Shown: positions 42,260-50,895, counted from the first letter of the stretch. The stretch: 64,000 nt of DNA from Streptococcus suis (GCA_029593505.1 JAKTNI010000003.1:124001-188000), one strand, 5' to 3'. A program made the numbers and translations. The notes: generated by a model from the sequence alone, not told the origin.

Positions 42260-42288
42260 TTGCAATCTCTTCTTTTCTAAGTTAAAAT
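42260..42288 (+). promoter_or_regulatory. Promoter of tRNA-Arg(CCT)
   Basis: TTGCAA at 42260-42265 and TAAAAT at 42283-42288 are 17 bases apart, with the tRNA starting 12 bases beyond. Confidence 0.75.
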
Positions 42289-42299
42289 AGAATGTGATA

Positions 42300-42371
42300 C
42301 TTCCCTTAGTTAAATGGATATAACAAATTCCTCCTAAGAATTAGTTGCAGGTTCGATTCCTGCAGGGGAGA
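42300..42371 (+). tRNA. tRNA-Arg, anticodon CCT
   Basis: This 72-base cloverleaf has acceptor CTTCCCT/AGGGGAG (one G-U pair) with discriminator A, and anticodon stem AATTC/GAATT around CTCCTAA, giving anticodon CCU for AGG codons. The T-arm has GTTCGATTC. Such tRNA genes are common integration sites, but this copy is intact and the accessory DNA begins 2.5 kb away. Confidence 0.93.
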
Positions 42372-42395
42372 TAAGTTGTTAAAAATACTGTAATA

Positions 42396-42437
42396 AAAGG
42401 AGATGCTACTTTGAGTAGACAATCTCCTTTTTCATTT
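42396..42437 (+). terminator. Terminator of tRNA-Arg(CCT)
   Basis: AAAGGAGAT (42396-42404) pairs with ATCTCCTTT (42422-42430), with an inner CTACT/AGTAG stem, followed by a T-rich tract. Confidence 0.75.
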
Positions 42438-42443
42438 TTTTGT

Positions 42444-43976
42444 TTACTGGCGAATCAAGTAATCAAAAGCTCCGAGAGCTGCAGTTGCTCCTGCTCCCAT
42501 AGAAATGATGATTTGTTTGTAAGCAGAATCTGTACAATCTCCTGCTGCAAAGATGCCAGGAACGTTCGTTGCTCCGTGCTTATCTACGATAATTTCACGA
42601 CGGTCATTGAGAGCCACCTCACTATCTAGTAGCCACTCGGTATTTGGAACTAAGCCAATTTGCACAAATACTCCTTGTAGTGAAATAGTCTTCTCTGCTT
42701 GACTTTCACGCTCTACATAAACCAAACCTGTCACTTCTTCATCACCAATAATTTCTTTGGTCACAACATTTGTCAAGACTGTAACATTTGGCAGGTTCTC
42801 AAGTCGATCTTGTAAGACTTGATCAGCTTTTAGTTCTGGTAAAAATTCTAGAACATAAACATGTTTGGCAAGACCAGCTAAGTCAATAGCTGCCTCAATA
42901 CCAGAATTTCCACCACCAATAACAGCAACATCCTTGCCTGTAAAGAGTGGACCATCACAATGAGGGCAGTAGGTTACACCTTTGTTGCGGAACTCATTTT
43001 CACCCGGAACATTGATATTGCGCCATTTTGCACCGACAGATAAGATAGCTGTTTTTGACTTTAGAATAGCCCCATTTTCTAGCTCAACCTCAATGAGATC
43101 ATTTTTCTTAATGGATTTGGCTCTTTGAGCCTTCATAATGTCTATTGGATATTGCTTGGCATGTTCTTCAACTTGAACCATAAGTTTTGGTCCTTCAGTA
43201 TAAGGTGTACCAATCATATTTTCAATACCAACAGTTTCCATGACTTGTCCACCAAAAGTTTCTGCTAGCAGACCTGTTTTGATGCCTTTACGTGCAGCGT
43301 ATATTGCTGCACTATTACCCGCAGGACCTCCCCCTACAACCAAGACATCAAAAACTCCTTTATCGTCAAAAGCATCCTGACCCACTGGTCCAGCTACCAT
43401 TTCAACCAACTCTTCAATGGTTGCACGACCTGAATGCACCAATTCTCCCTCACTGAAAACAGCTGGTACAGACATGATTTTCTTGGAGGTTACTTCATCT
43501 TGGAACATACCACCTTCTATCATGGTATGGCTGATATTTGGATTTAGAACAGCCATAATGTTGAATGCTTGTACTACATCTGGACAATTGTGACAAGTTA
43601 GACTAACATATGTTTCAAAATGAACAGGTTTTGTAATTTTTTTGATGCGTTCCACTAATTCATCCTCTATTTTAGGAGGACGACCTGAAACTTGCAAGAG
43701 CGCCATGACAAAAGAAGTAAATTCATGTCCCAAAGGTAGACCTGCAAATTCCACACCACTTTCCTGTCCAACTTTAGCAATTTTAAAACTTGGTGTTCTG
43801 GAAAGACTAGCAGAAGCAATGCTGATACGATTGCTCATGGTCGCAATTTCTTCCAAGAATTCACGAACTTTCTGGGAATTCGCATCCTCTCCCAACTGAG
43901 CTTGGAGAACTACATTTGATTCTAAGAGTTGTAAATACTGAGCCAACTGACTCTTGATTTGAGCATCTAATGCCAT
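42444..43976 (-). CDS. ahpF: Alkyl hydroperoxide reductase subunit F
   Basis: AhpF uses NADH to reduce the disulphide of the peroxiredoxin AhpC. The 510-residue product has the N-terminal tandem thioredoxin-like domain with SLTCHNCPDVVQ near 128, then a thioredoxin-reductase-like flavoprotein with VVGGGPAGNSAAIYAARKG near 215, the redox pair TYCPHCDG near 340 and AAGDCTDSAYKQ near 475. It lies downstream of ahpC on the same strand, separated by a hairpin terminator that may set the AhpC:AhpF ratio. Confidence 0.97.
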   Translation of the reverse strand: MALDAQIKSQLAQYLQLLESNVVLQAQLGEDANSQKVREFLEEIATMSNRISIASASLSRTPSFKIAKVGQESGVEFAGLPLGHEFTSFVMALLQVSGRPPKIEDELVERIKKITKPVHFETYVSLTCHNCPDVVQAFNIMAVLNPNISHTMIEGGMFQDEVTSKKIMSVPAVFSEGELVHSGRATIEELVEMVAGPVGQDAFDDKGVFDVLVVGGGPAGNSAAIYAARKGIKTGLLAETFGGQVMETVGIENMIGTPYTEGPKLMVQVEEHAKQYPIDIMKAQRAKSIKKNDLIEVELENGAILKSKTAILSVGAKWRNINVPGENEFRNKGVTYCPHCDGPLFTGKDVAVIGGGNSGIEAAIDLAGLAKHVYVLEFLPELKADQVLQDRLENLPNVTVLTNVVTKEIIGDEEVTGLVYVERESQAEKTISLQGVFVQIGLVPNTEWLLDSEVALNDRREIIVDKHGATNVPGIFAAGDCTDSAYKQIIISMGAGATAALGAFDYLIRQ

Positions 43977-44020
43977 AATAATACCTTTCTGTGATCATTC
44001 ATTATCCATAACGATTTGTA

Positions 44021-44045
44021 AAAAAACAGGGTGGACATTCCACCC
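44021..44045 (-). terminator. Intra-operon terminator between ahpC and ahpF
   Basis: On the minus strand GGGTGG and CCACCC form a 6-bp GC-rich stem with a 5-base loop, followed by TGTTTTTTT. It lies past the ahpC stop and before ahpF. Confidence 0.75.
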
Positions 44046-44111
44046 CACCAATATAGTTCCTATATCTTCGTTCAAATCTGTTTAATAGTGAACGAAAGAT
44101 TTTTCAGAAGA

Positions 44112-44672
44112 TTAGATTTTACCAACTAAATCAAGGCTCGGTGTCAATGTTTCTTCGCCTTCTTTCCATTTAGCTGGGCAAACTTCGCCCGGATGAGCAC
44201 GAACGTACTGAGCTGCGCGAACTTTGTCAATAAGAGTACTAGCATCACGTCCAATACCATCAGCATTGATTTCCATCATTTGAATAATACCATCTGGATC
44301 TACGATAAAAGTTCCACGTTGAGCCAAGCCATCTTCACCAAGTACATCAAAACCAAGAGACAATTGATGACTTGGATCGCCAATAAGAGCATATTGTAAA
44401 GTACCTACAACTTCAGAATCATCATGCCAAGCTTTATGTACAAAGTGTGTGTCAGTCGAAACTCCAAAGACCTCTACACCAAGAGATTGCAACTCAGCGT
44501 ACTGTTCTTGTAAGTCACCCAACTCGGTCGGACATACAAATGAAAAGTCAGCTGGATAGAAACAGAAAATCGACCACTTCCCTTTCAAATCCTCACTTGA
44601 AACAGTGATAAATTTACCATTTTGATATGCTTCTGCTGAAAATTCCACGATAGGTTTTCCAATTAATGACAT
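44112..44672 (-). CDS. ahpC: Alkyl hydroperoxide reductase subunit C, typical 2-Cys peroxiredoxin
   Basis: AhpC reduces hydrogen peroxide and organic peroxides. The 186-residue product has the peroxidatic cysteine in [14 protein letters not shown] near 47 and the resolving cysteine in [11 protein letters not shown] near 166. The ATG at 44672 follows AAAGGAGG; nine upstream codons in frame are excluded because they would contain this site. A promoter with a 17-base spacer is visible upstream. It marks the last housekeeping gene before the accessory island. Confidence 0.97.
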   Translation of the reverse strand: MSLIGKPIVEFSAEAYQNGKFITVSSEDLKGKWSIFCFYPADFSFVCPTELGDLQEQYAELQSLGVEVFGVSTDTHFVHKAWHDDSEVVGTLQYALIGDPSHQLSLGFDVLGEDGLAQRGTFIVDPDGIIQMMEINADGIGRDASTLIDKVRAAQYVRAHPGEVCPAKWKEGEETLTPSLDLVGKI

Positions 44673-44697
44673 AAAATACCTCCTTTTATTTATTTTC

Positions 44698-44726
44698 ATT
44701 ATAAATAATTCTGATAAAAATGTCTA
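44698..44726 (-). promoter_or_regulatory. Promoter of ahpC-ahpF
   Basis: On the minus strand TAGACA (44726-44721) and TATAAT (44703-44698) are separated by 17 bases, immediately upstream of the ahpC ribosome site. Confidence 0.75.
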
Positions 44727-44941
44727 GTGAAAGGCTTACAATTTGTATTTACTAAATTAAATGAGATACATCACTATGCCCCAGAAACCTTACTCATTAT
44801 TCTCATTCTAATACTTCTTTCTATAACTGCTAATTCCAGACTTTTTATTATATCTTTCATCTACCAGTTTAAGAAAGTCAACAAATAAAAAAATATATCT
44901 ATAAAAAAACAGTAAGATATTTGGAATAAAGATGCCAAATA
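44727..44941. other. Intergenic boundary between core chromosome and accessory island
   Basis: About 215 AT-rich bases upstream of the ahpC promoter hold no credible coding frame. This is where the conserved order ends and the toxin debris begins. I see no clear direct repeat or att-like site within it. Confidence 0.5.
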
Positions 44942-45454
44942 TTAAATAAACAGAGGGGGTAAATTTCCTCTGTTTATTTGCATTAGAATATACTTACCAG
45001 TGATCTTATTACCTGTAGCTAAATCAATACCCGTATCAATGGCAGTCTCAACAGCAGCTTCAACACCAATCTTGGCAACTTGACAAACAGTTTGATGACC
45101 AATATTTTGTGTTACATTAGCCGCAACACTAGCTCCGGCACCCATAAATTGACCACCGATAAATCCTGCTAGGGCACCAGTTCCTGCTCCTTTAACAACG
45201 GAACCTGCCAATGCCCAACCACGTTGACCAGAAGTATAGGCGTCATAGCCAGACATAAGTGCACCAGAGGCTGCACCACCAATAGCCATGGCTATAGGAG
45301 CACCCAAGCCTCCGGTTGCTACGGTAAGGGCAATACCAACACCAATAGCACCTGCAGTTACTGCAACTTTCTTCCAGTCAATCTTCTTAATATGGTTGGC
45401 TACTTGAGTACCAATATTGTACAATAAATTCAAAAAGAGGGCAAATTTGCCCTC
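44942..45454 (-). pseudogene. LXG-type toxin pretoxin fragment (glycine-rich), truncated at both ends
   Basis: The open frame has no ATG and begins just after a stop at 45457. It reads NHIKKIDWKKVAVTAGAIG, then long glycine/alanine-rich hydrophobic stretches (ALTVATGGLGAPIAMAIGG; GTGALAGFIGGQFMGAG), ending TGIDLATGNKITGKY. It is the pretoxin linker seen between an LXG helical domain and a toxin domain. The sequence is then cut short and the last 10 or so codons run through a transcription terminator. The end NKITG matches the start NGKITPASIATS of the 46852-47469 fragment, so the two look like halves of one pretoxin. Confidence 0.7.
44944..44979 (-). terminator. Terminator at the low-coordinate end of the toxin array
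   Basis: A perfect 13-bp stem (AAATAAACAGAGG / CCTCTGTTTATTT) lies across the end of the pretoxin fragment and ends transcription coming from the array. Confidence 0.8.
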
Positions 45455-45458
45455 TTAA
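45432..45458 (-). terminator. Terminator of the GAD-like immunity gene
   Basis: A palindromic stem AAGAGGGCAAA / TTTGCCCTCTT followed by TTTTT on the minus strand lies directly past the immunity gene stop at 45460. Confidence 0.85.
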
Positions 45459-45459
45459 A

Positions 45460-46005
45460 TCAATCATCGAATTCTATACCACCTATTAATTGAGTAATTA
45501 AACTCAAATGTTCTAAAGTATCTACTTTATCAATATTAGATATATGCTTCTGACCTCCTAGTGCTAGGAGCGGAACAAATCCAAAACATTGATCAAAACT
45601 TAGAGTTCCAAACCGAGCAACAGCTTCTTCATACAGTTGAATTTCAAAATAATCTTCTAACAGTTCTTCATCCTCTAGATCCTGTAGAAAATAATACATG
45701 TTTTCCAAAATAGATACAAAATCTCCATCTTTATATCTAACTATTCTCAAATATTTATTCTCTTCTAGAGTTATAATGTCTCCGAATGCAGTTATAAAAA
45801 TTGGTATGGAAAGTTTTCCTCTAAAATATGTACGCTGAATAAACTTTAAATAGTCATCTGGATTAACAACTCTTAGATAACCATTAAGCAATAAGCACTG
45901 GCCTTCTTTTTTCCATAATTCTAATAATTCTTTTGGAATCTGTTGCTGATATTTATCGATTACATCATCTGGCATAGATGAAACTTTGGAAATTTTTAGT
46001 GACAT
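45460..46005 (-). CDS. GAD-like/DUF1851 immunity protein (Tdi1-like)
   Basis: The 181-residue cytosolic product begins MSLKISKVSSMPDDVIDKYQ and continues KELLELWKKEGQCLLLNGYL with VVNPDDY, typical of the GAD-like N-terminal domain. A DUF1851-like C-terminal part follows (DQCFGFVPLLALGGQKHISN). This architecture is known in Tdi1, the immunity protein to the Tde1 DNase of type VI systems, and in many polymorphic-toxin loci. It follows a 3' toxin tail (46016-46144) by ten bases, so it was acquired with that toxin. Its present partner toxin is lost from this site. Confidence 0.75.
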   Translation of the reverse strand: MSLKISKVSSMPDDVIDKYQQQIPKELLELWKKEGQCLLLNGYLRVVNPDDYLKFIQRTYFRGKLSIPIFITAFGDIITLEENKYLRIVRYKDGDFVSILENMYYFLQDLEDEELLEDYFEIQLYEEAVARFGTLSFDQCFGFVPLLALGGQKHISNIDKVDTLEHLSLITQLIGGIEFDD

Positions 46006-46015
46006 AATTTTCTCC

Positions 46016-46144
46016 CTATGGAACCAATTTTACATTCAAGTAAATCTTGCTAAAGTCTTCATACTGTGTTGTTCTTAAAATATTATCAACTACTTCATCT
46101 ACTGTTCCAAATTTAACAAGTGATATAATAAAGAATTTAGAAAA
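46016..46144 (-). pseudogene. 3' tail of a lost polymorphic toxin
   Basis: A 42-codon open frame without a start codon reads KFGTVDEVVDNILRTTQYED and ends KIYLNVKLVP, ten bases before the GAD-like immunity gene. Toxin 3' ends directly before immunity genes are the normal polymorphic-toxin order. I cannot assign the toxin fold from so short a piece. Confidence 0.55.
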
Positions 46145-46196
46145 TTACAATATTTTTGTCGCATATTCTTTTGAATGTTAAGTAAGGCATAATATG

Positions 46197-46850
46197 TTAA
46201 TTCAAATAAATACGCATACTTTCCAATGACTGCTTAGCTTCCTTAAAACCCTCTAATCCATATCTAGATAGAACGTCTATATCATCGACTAATCGAATGT
46301 CTTGGTCAGGATTAGATATTTTTTCTTTGAATAGTCTTACAACTAAATTCAACTCTGCCGTATCCATCTCATAATAATTTTTCCAATGCTCTAAACCAAT
46401 TTCAAAGGCAGAGAGTTGAGGAATCAAAATATCACCACCATTAGAAAATATATCATTCCAATTATCATTAGATTCTAGTTTATTTCCATTACTCCAAAAA
46501 CAAGCTGTAATGACTGGCAGAACGACTCCATCAGTTTCATCTAACAAATATTGTAATGCCTCTTCCTTTGCCAATTTAAAAATCTTATCTGGACAGTTTT
46601 CAAAATAATGTGTATAGGAAATCGAGTTCCTTAAGCGCTCACTATTATCAGAGCGAAAAACACATACACAAAAATTATTTTGGAATGTAATTGTTCCTCT
46701 ACTACCAAAGCCATCCTGAACTGAATAACTGATACCATCCCATGAATGCTCAAAGGATAACTCTGGAAATTTAGCAGACATAACCGCACATGAAATACTT
46801 GCTAGATAACACCCTTCATATAAAGTTTTTACATCTAAGTCGTACACCAT
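46197..46850 (-). CDS. Probable immunity protein to the adjacent HNH toxin
   Basis: The 217-residue protein is soluble and acidic, with no membrane helix. It begins MVYDLDVKTLYEGCYLASIS and has a middle segment AKEEALQYLLDETDGVVLPV and a helical C-terminus. I do not recognise an immunity family. Its start lies one base past the stop of the HNH toxin fragment, so the two are translationally coupled, the usual layout for a cognate immunity gene. Confidence 0.65.
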   Translation of the reverse strand: MVYDLDVKTLYEGCYLASISCAVMSAKFPELSFEHSWDGISYSVQDGFGSRGTITFQNNFCVCVFRSDNSERLRNSISYTHYFENCPDKIFKLAKEEALQYLLDETDGVVLPVITACFWSNGNKLESNDNWNDIFSNGGDILIPQLSAFEIGLEHWKNYYEMDTAELNLVVRLFKEKISNPDQDIRLVDDIDVLSRYGLEGFKEAKQSLESMRIYLN

Positions 46851-46851
46851 T

Positions 46852-47469
46852 TTATTTTCCTCCTAAATAATCTGACTTCAGTCGATTTTCGTATCGCGAA
46901 AGCACCTGTGCATTCGCGTAACTATTTGAGCCACCTTTACTTCTTGGAATAATATGATCTATCTGCCATTCATTCGGATCAGGTGTTACACCCTTTTGAC
47001 TTTTCTGAGGTTTACATAGAATTTCTCCTGATAAGTCTGAACGAACGACTCCATCATTTCTAACCATATTCTCTTCTATAATAGCCTTCTTTTGAGCTGC
47101 AGTAAAATCTTTACCAGTCCCAACATACTTAGAATCTTGTAAATAAGAATATGGACTAGTGGCTGGTATTACATCGCCTGAAGGGCTTACATAAAAATCT
47201 GTTTTAGGTGTAGATTTTGGAGCTGGTAAAGCCAAGCGTTGATCTGGTGCTGGCAAGGCCAATGGTTGACTCTTCGGTCCAGGCAATGCTAGCTGTTGAA
47301 CAGGAGTCACATCCTTCGGAGGTTTCGTAACTGGTACATCTCCAGCTTTTGGCTTATTCTTCGGTACATCCGCATTGGCCGTTTTAACACTTCGTGCTGA
47401 AACTCCTTCAGATACTGCATTAATGGCAAGGCTGGTCGCAATACTTGCTGGGGTAATCTTACCGTTGCT
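46852..47469 (-). pseudogene. 5'-truncated LXG-type toxin with HNH nuclease C-terminus
   Basis: The frame opens after a stop at 47470-47472 and has no in-frame ATG until 47310. It starts SNGKITPASIATSLAINAV (pretoxin), then a linker of three LALPxP repeats (QLALPGPKSQ, PLALPAPDQ, RLALPAPKS), and then a toxin domain ending EWQIDHIIPRSKGGSNSYAN and VLSRYENRLKSDYLGG. The DHxxPxSxGG and NRxKS motifs are those of HNH endonucleases. The LXG and helical N-terminus is missing, so it is an orphan toxin cassette, not a working secreted toxin. The immunity-type gene follows after one base. Confidence 0.8.
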
Positions 47470-47577
47470 TTAAGCATAGTATAGATATGAAGAGATTACC
47501 TCTTTTAATCAATAAAATCTGTAGCTCTATTTTCCCAATAATTTTTTCTAGCTACACTCTATTCTGAATTATGAATT

Positions 47578-48207
47578 TTAATTATCTTTTATGTTATATT
47601 TTCCTACACTATAAAACATTAAACTTGAGTATGTGTAACCAAGATATCCAAAGAATAGGAGACCATAAAATATAATATATTGCTCTCCAAAAAACACAAT
47701 TTTTTTCAAAGTATAATACATTAACGATATACATATTATGATAATAAAATTTATAAAAATAACTGTAAGATCAGTATAGTACATTTTTATTTTGATCGCT
47801 TGATTTCTCATTATTATTTCTTTTATCAACGATGGAGTTCTTGCACTCTTCCATCGAAAATAAGAAACTGCAACAAAAATCAATGACAAAATAATGTAAC
47901 TCAAAACAACATTATCTAGTTTCCAAGAACTAATCGGAATAAATCGGGATATCAATACACTGACTATACTAATACTTGCTAATCCATTCACTCCTACTCC
48001 CTTTGCTGAATAATCTGCATTGATAAGATGATGATAAGTTGTCGAATCTATTTTATAAAATTTATTCCGAAAGAATAGTTTCAAGAATGGTAATATTAAG
48101 AAAAATATAGAACTCTGTGTATCCATCAGATAAAAATTAGATTTATCAACTGTAATCAATTTATATCTTAAACTGCCTCGAACATTTTCAACTGTAACTA
48201 CTGACAT
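47578..48207 (-). CDS. DUF443 family membrane immunity protein, copy 1
   Basis: The 209-residue membrane protein has four or five hydrophobic helices (about 33-48, 80-95, 103-120, 155-172, 178-198). The N-terminus RGSLRYKLITVDKSNFYLMD and following IFFLILPFLKLFF fit the DUF443 family. In Staphylococcus aureus, DUF443 proteins (TsaI) protect against the membrane-depolarising type VII toxin TspA. It follows a TspA-like toxin end by 15 bases with an AGGAGG site. A second DUF443 copy lies at 50259, divergent in sequence but alike in plan. Confidence 0.7.
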   Translation of the reverse strand: MSVVTVENVRGSLRYKLITVDKSNFYLMDTQSSIFFLILPFLKLFFRNKFYKIDSTTYHHLINADYSAKGVGVNGLASISIVSVLISRFIPISSWKLDNVVLSYIILSLIFVAVSYFRWKSARTPSLIKEIIMRNQAIKIKMYYTDLTVIFINFIIIICISLMYYTLKKIVFFGEQYIIFYGLLFFGYLGYTYSSLMFYSVGKYNIKDN

Positions 48208-48222
48208 ATCTACCTCCTAACA

Positions 48223-49074
48223 TTAATAATTTGGAAGAAGAGGAATAAGCGGTTCCTTCTCTAATGGTGGAATAGATGTTGAGCCATCGTAATGTTTAAT
48301 ATTATCAATAACATTTCCGACAGCATCAACTGCTTTACGGAAACCTTTATTGTGCTGATAAAGTTGCTCATAACCCCAAGCAGCAAAAGCAGCTCCTGCA
48401 GCCACTAACACAAATGGTGCTGAAACTCCTAGTACAGCTGCTGCCCCTGTAACTAGCAATACTCCTCCAATACCCGCAAGAACTCCTCTGGTATTATGAG
48501 CCACTGCTTGTCCGAACGTTTTACCTTGATTAGCAATATCATCAACAACCCCTGCCACAAAACCAACTGCTTGGAATGTTTTTGAAGTCAAAACTTTTGC
48601 AACAGGTGCTACTTTTTGTCCAATCTTATTAAAGAGAGTTCCTGCTTTATAAAAGACTGAAGAAGTATTCTGTATTACAAACCCAGTTTTTCCTCCCATT
48701 TTAGCAATGGGATTAATACTACGTAGTATACCACCTAGACCACTAGAAACGTCTAAACCCTGTCCAATCTTATCGAGACCAGAAACAAGTCCGCTAGCAA
48801 AAGCAACACCGTACTTGATTACAGGCACAACCTTCTCCCAGTCAATCTTCTTAGCAGCTTTCACAATCTGCTTACCAACTCGATCGGCCGTCGTACACAC
48901 ATGTTTCAAGGTCTTGGCAAGGGCTGCACCCCAGTTACGAAGGAGATTCTTAGCTTCTCGACTCTTAGGGGTTCCCTTAATTCCAGTTGCTTGAGCATAC
49001 TCATTTCGAATGGCTTGTTGGTAAAAATTTTCTGTGTTGTAGATGTAGTTTTTCTTTTTTGAAAAATAGCAGAG
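48223..49074 (-). pseudogene. 5'-truncated toxin with LXG-type pretoxin and TspA-like membrane toxin C-terminus
   Basis: The frame is open after a stop at 49075-49077 but has no ATG; a TTG lies at 48909. It begins KNYIYNTENFYQQAIRNEYA, passes a pretoxin motif VKAAKKIDWEKVVPVIKYG (shared with the 44942 fragment) and a hydrophobic, glycine/alanine-rich segment GVLAGIGGVLLVTGAAAVLG to VLVAAGAAFAAWGYEQLY. It ends SIPPLEKEPLIPLLPNY. The hydrophobic block suits a pore-forming or depolarising toxin. It lacks the LXG secretion domain, so it is read as an orphan cassette. A DUF443 immunity gene follows. Confidence 0.75.
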
Positions 49075-49175
49075 CTACTTAGGCAGTTCCAACTGATAGT
49101 TAGTTCTCAATAGTCATACTACTATTCTATCATATCAAAAAGAAATCACCTAGAAAATTCTAGATGATTTCAAAG

Positions 49176-49961
49176 TCAGTTTTCATTACTCACCAACCAT
49201 TTACGAGCTTCTTTAACCATGAATAATTCCGATGAGCTATCAGCTAATCTTTCAAAGCACTCTTTTGCACTCTGTTTATCATTCACTAACAGAGCATTTC
49301 TTCCGAGATAGTAGTAAATTGATAACTGTTCCAATGTATTTTTGGGTGTTAGACTTTGGAAATACTTGCTTTCTAATCTTAGAATAAGCAGCCTATTTAT
49401 CGCTTCAAGACTTGCATAGTACTCTGATTGATTCAACATTTCAAAATCTAATTTTATTCTTTCAAGGTCACCCCCAAAATCCAACTGAATATCGCTCAAC
49501 ACTTGATAATATAATATTTCTGCAGACATCTTTAACCTTAATCGTTTCAAGAAATAGTGTACATTAATTACATTAAAAAGCGATTTTGAGGTACGAAACT
49601 CTCCTTTCCAATAAGCTACTTCACCTTTACGAAATTGGTACATAGCCTGTAAATGTTTAAAGAAAGCTGGAACACCTTGATAATAACAATCTATCCAAGT
49701 CTCATAACGAATTGGATTGCATTCGTCATATAAAATACTATCTAGAGTTTTCATAATGCTATTCGTCAAAAAAGCAAGTAGTAAAAACACTACAACTTCA
49801 AGTAATAAAATAACATAAACAACAGCTGAATATTGAAAATACATAGCTAGGATTGCTAATAAAATAGATAGAAGTATCAAACCATACGACTGTAATCGAC
49901 AGATTTTCTTAAAATTTGTATATGAAAGATGTTTCAATTGTATATAAAATTTATTGTTCAT
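49176..49961 (-). CDS. Two-helix membrane protein with TPR-like domain, probable immunity protein
   Basis: The 261-residue product has two transmembrane helices at about 25-43 and 46-67 and a long soluble C-terminal region of paired helices (LNQSEYYASLEAINRLLILR; SIYYYLGRNALLVNDKQSAK) that looks like TPR repeats. Its ATG overlaps the end of a glycine-rich toxin tail by 11 bases, so it is translationally coupled to it. That link and the membrane location suggest immunity to a membrane toxin. No named family is recognised. Confidence 0.65.
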   Translation of the reverse strand: MNNKFYIQLKHLSYTNFKKICRLQSYGLILLSILLAILAMYFQYSAVVYVILLLEVVVFLLLAFLTNSIMKTLDSILYDECNPIRYETWIDCYYQGVPAFFKHLQAMYQFRKGEVAYWKGEFRTSKSLFNVINVHYFLKRLRLKMSAEILYYQVLSDIQLDFGGDLERIKLDFEMLNQSEYYASLEAINRLLILRLESKYFQSLTPKNTLEQLSIYYYLGRNALLVNDKQSAKECFERLADSSSELFMVKEARKWLVSNEN

Positions 49962-50135
49962 TATTTATATTTCTTTCTAAGACATCCGAACCTATAATTA
50001 TAGCGATAGATGTAGTTGCCAATGGTACTGCAACAGGTGCTGCTGTACCTCCACTATAGACAAGCATTCCTCCCGCAGCTACAAGACCAATGCCTCCAGC
50101 AACTGGTCCATTAATCATCCGTACACCTTGCTCTA
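49951..50135 (-). pseudogene. 3' tail of a glycine-rich membrane toxin
   Basis: The frame around MINGPVAGGIGLVAAGGML continues through a hydrophobic segment VAVPLATTSIAIIIGSDVLE to a stop that overlaps the next gene. An in-frame ATG at 50160 exists, but the upstream codons duplicate an RHS fragment in another frame. This is a toxin end only, too short to act alone as a secreted toxin. Confidence 0.6.
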
Positions 50136-50238
50136 TAGTAAGAAGTTCTACCATTGCCATAAGTATAGGTTTCCTTGCCTTTTAGCTCACGGTCATAGGT
50201 CTGGAGAACTTCGGTGTGTTCCCCGTCGACATAGTTTC
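50112..50238 (-). pseudogene. RHS/YD-repeat fragment
   Basis: In a different frame from the overlapping toxin tail, the minus strand reads NYVDGEHTEVLQTYDRELKG then KETYTYGNGRTSYY. This is the YD-repeat pattern of RHS and wall-associated (WapA-like) proteins. It is about 40 codons long and interrupted on both sides. It shows that an RHS toxin gene contributed to this array. Confidence 0.65.
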
Positions 50239-50258
50239 AGCAATAATACAATATTAGC

Positions 50259-50882
50259 CTACATATCTATTTCATACTCCGATTTAGTATAATATCCCAA
50301 GGAAAATATGAAATAACCAAGTAAAGTAAGTCCACTTAGGAAGTGATACAGCAAATTATAATCATTATCAAATAAGATATTTCTAGAAAATCCTATGAAA
50401 CACATTAACATCACTAAACTTAGTAAATTCTCTTTCAACCCTGAGGCATCTCTGCAACGCAAAGTTACCTTTCTCACTGGTCTTGTAAGAAATAATTTCA
50501 TTGTCGAAGACTTTCTCCAACAAAAAATTCGTATCGAAAATACAGCTAAAAGAATAAACAAATAAACTAGTTGATTCCAAACAAAAGAAATAGTACCAAA
50601 ATCATCCGGCAACAACCGAACTAATACTGTGACTCCCACGATAATATAAAATGGTGGCGAAACAATCTTTTTAATCTCTTTTGTCGATAAAGTTTCTGAT
50701 TTGAGACTTACATAATCTTGTTCACTGATACAATAAACTCTCTTTCCAAATAATAGATTAAAAACAGGAAACAAAAAAGTAAGTAAACCCTTTTCAACAT
50801 CTACTATATAGTATTTTCCCTCATGTTCAAACATCTTATACCTAGGTTGAAATTTAATGGGATAAAGATTTACTATTGACAC
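50259..50882 (-). CDS. DUF443 family membrane immunity protein, copy 2
   Basis: The 207-residue product starts at a GTG (50882) after GGAGG and has about five hydrophobic helices. Its N-terminus QPRYKMFEHEGKYYIVDVEK and FLFPVFNLLFG is a clear DUF443 pattern. It follows a second TspA-like toxin tail by 13 bases, mirroring the 48223/47578 pair. An internal frame at 50383-50580 is a shadow. Confidence 0.75.
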   Translation of the reverse strand: MSIVNLYPIKFQPRYKMFEHEGKYYIVDVEKGLLTFLFPVFNLLFGKRVYCISEQDYVSLKSETLSTKEIKKIVSPPFYIIVGVTVLVRLLPDDFGTISFVWNQLVYLFILLAVFSIRIFCWRKSSTMKLFLTRPVRKVTLRCRDASGLKENLLSLVMLMCFIGFSRNILFDNDYNLLYHFLSGLTLLGYFIFSLGYYTKSEYEIDM

Positions 50883-50895
50883 ACGTGAATCCTCC

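Noticed and set aside
42300..42371. tRNA-Arg(CCT) as the integration site of the accessory region
   Set aside because: The tRNA is followed by ahpF and ahpC, which are core genes, and no repeat of its 3' end was noticed at 44.7 kb.
44695..44720. A PerR box overlapping the ahpC promoter
   Set aside because: The ATTATAAATAAT stretch is AT-rich and only partly symmetrical, so it cannot be told from the -10 region.
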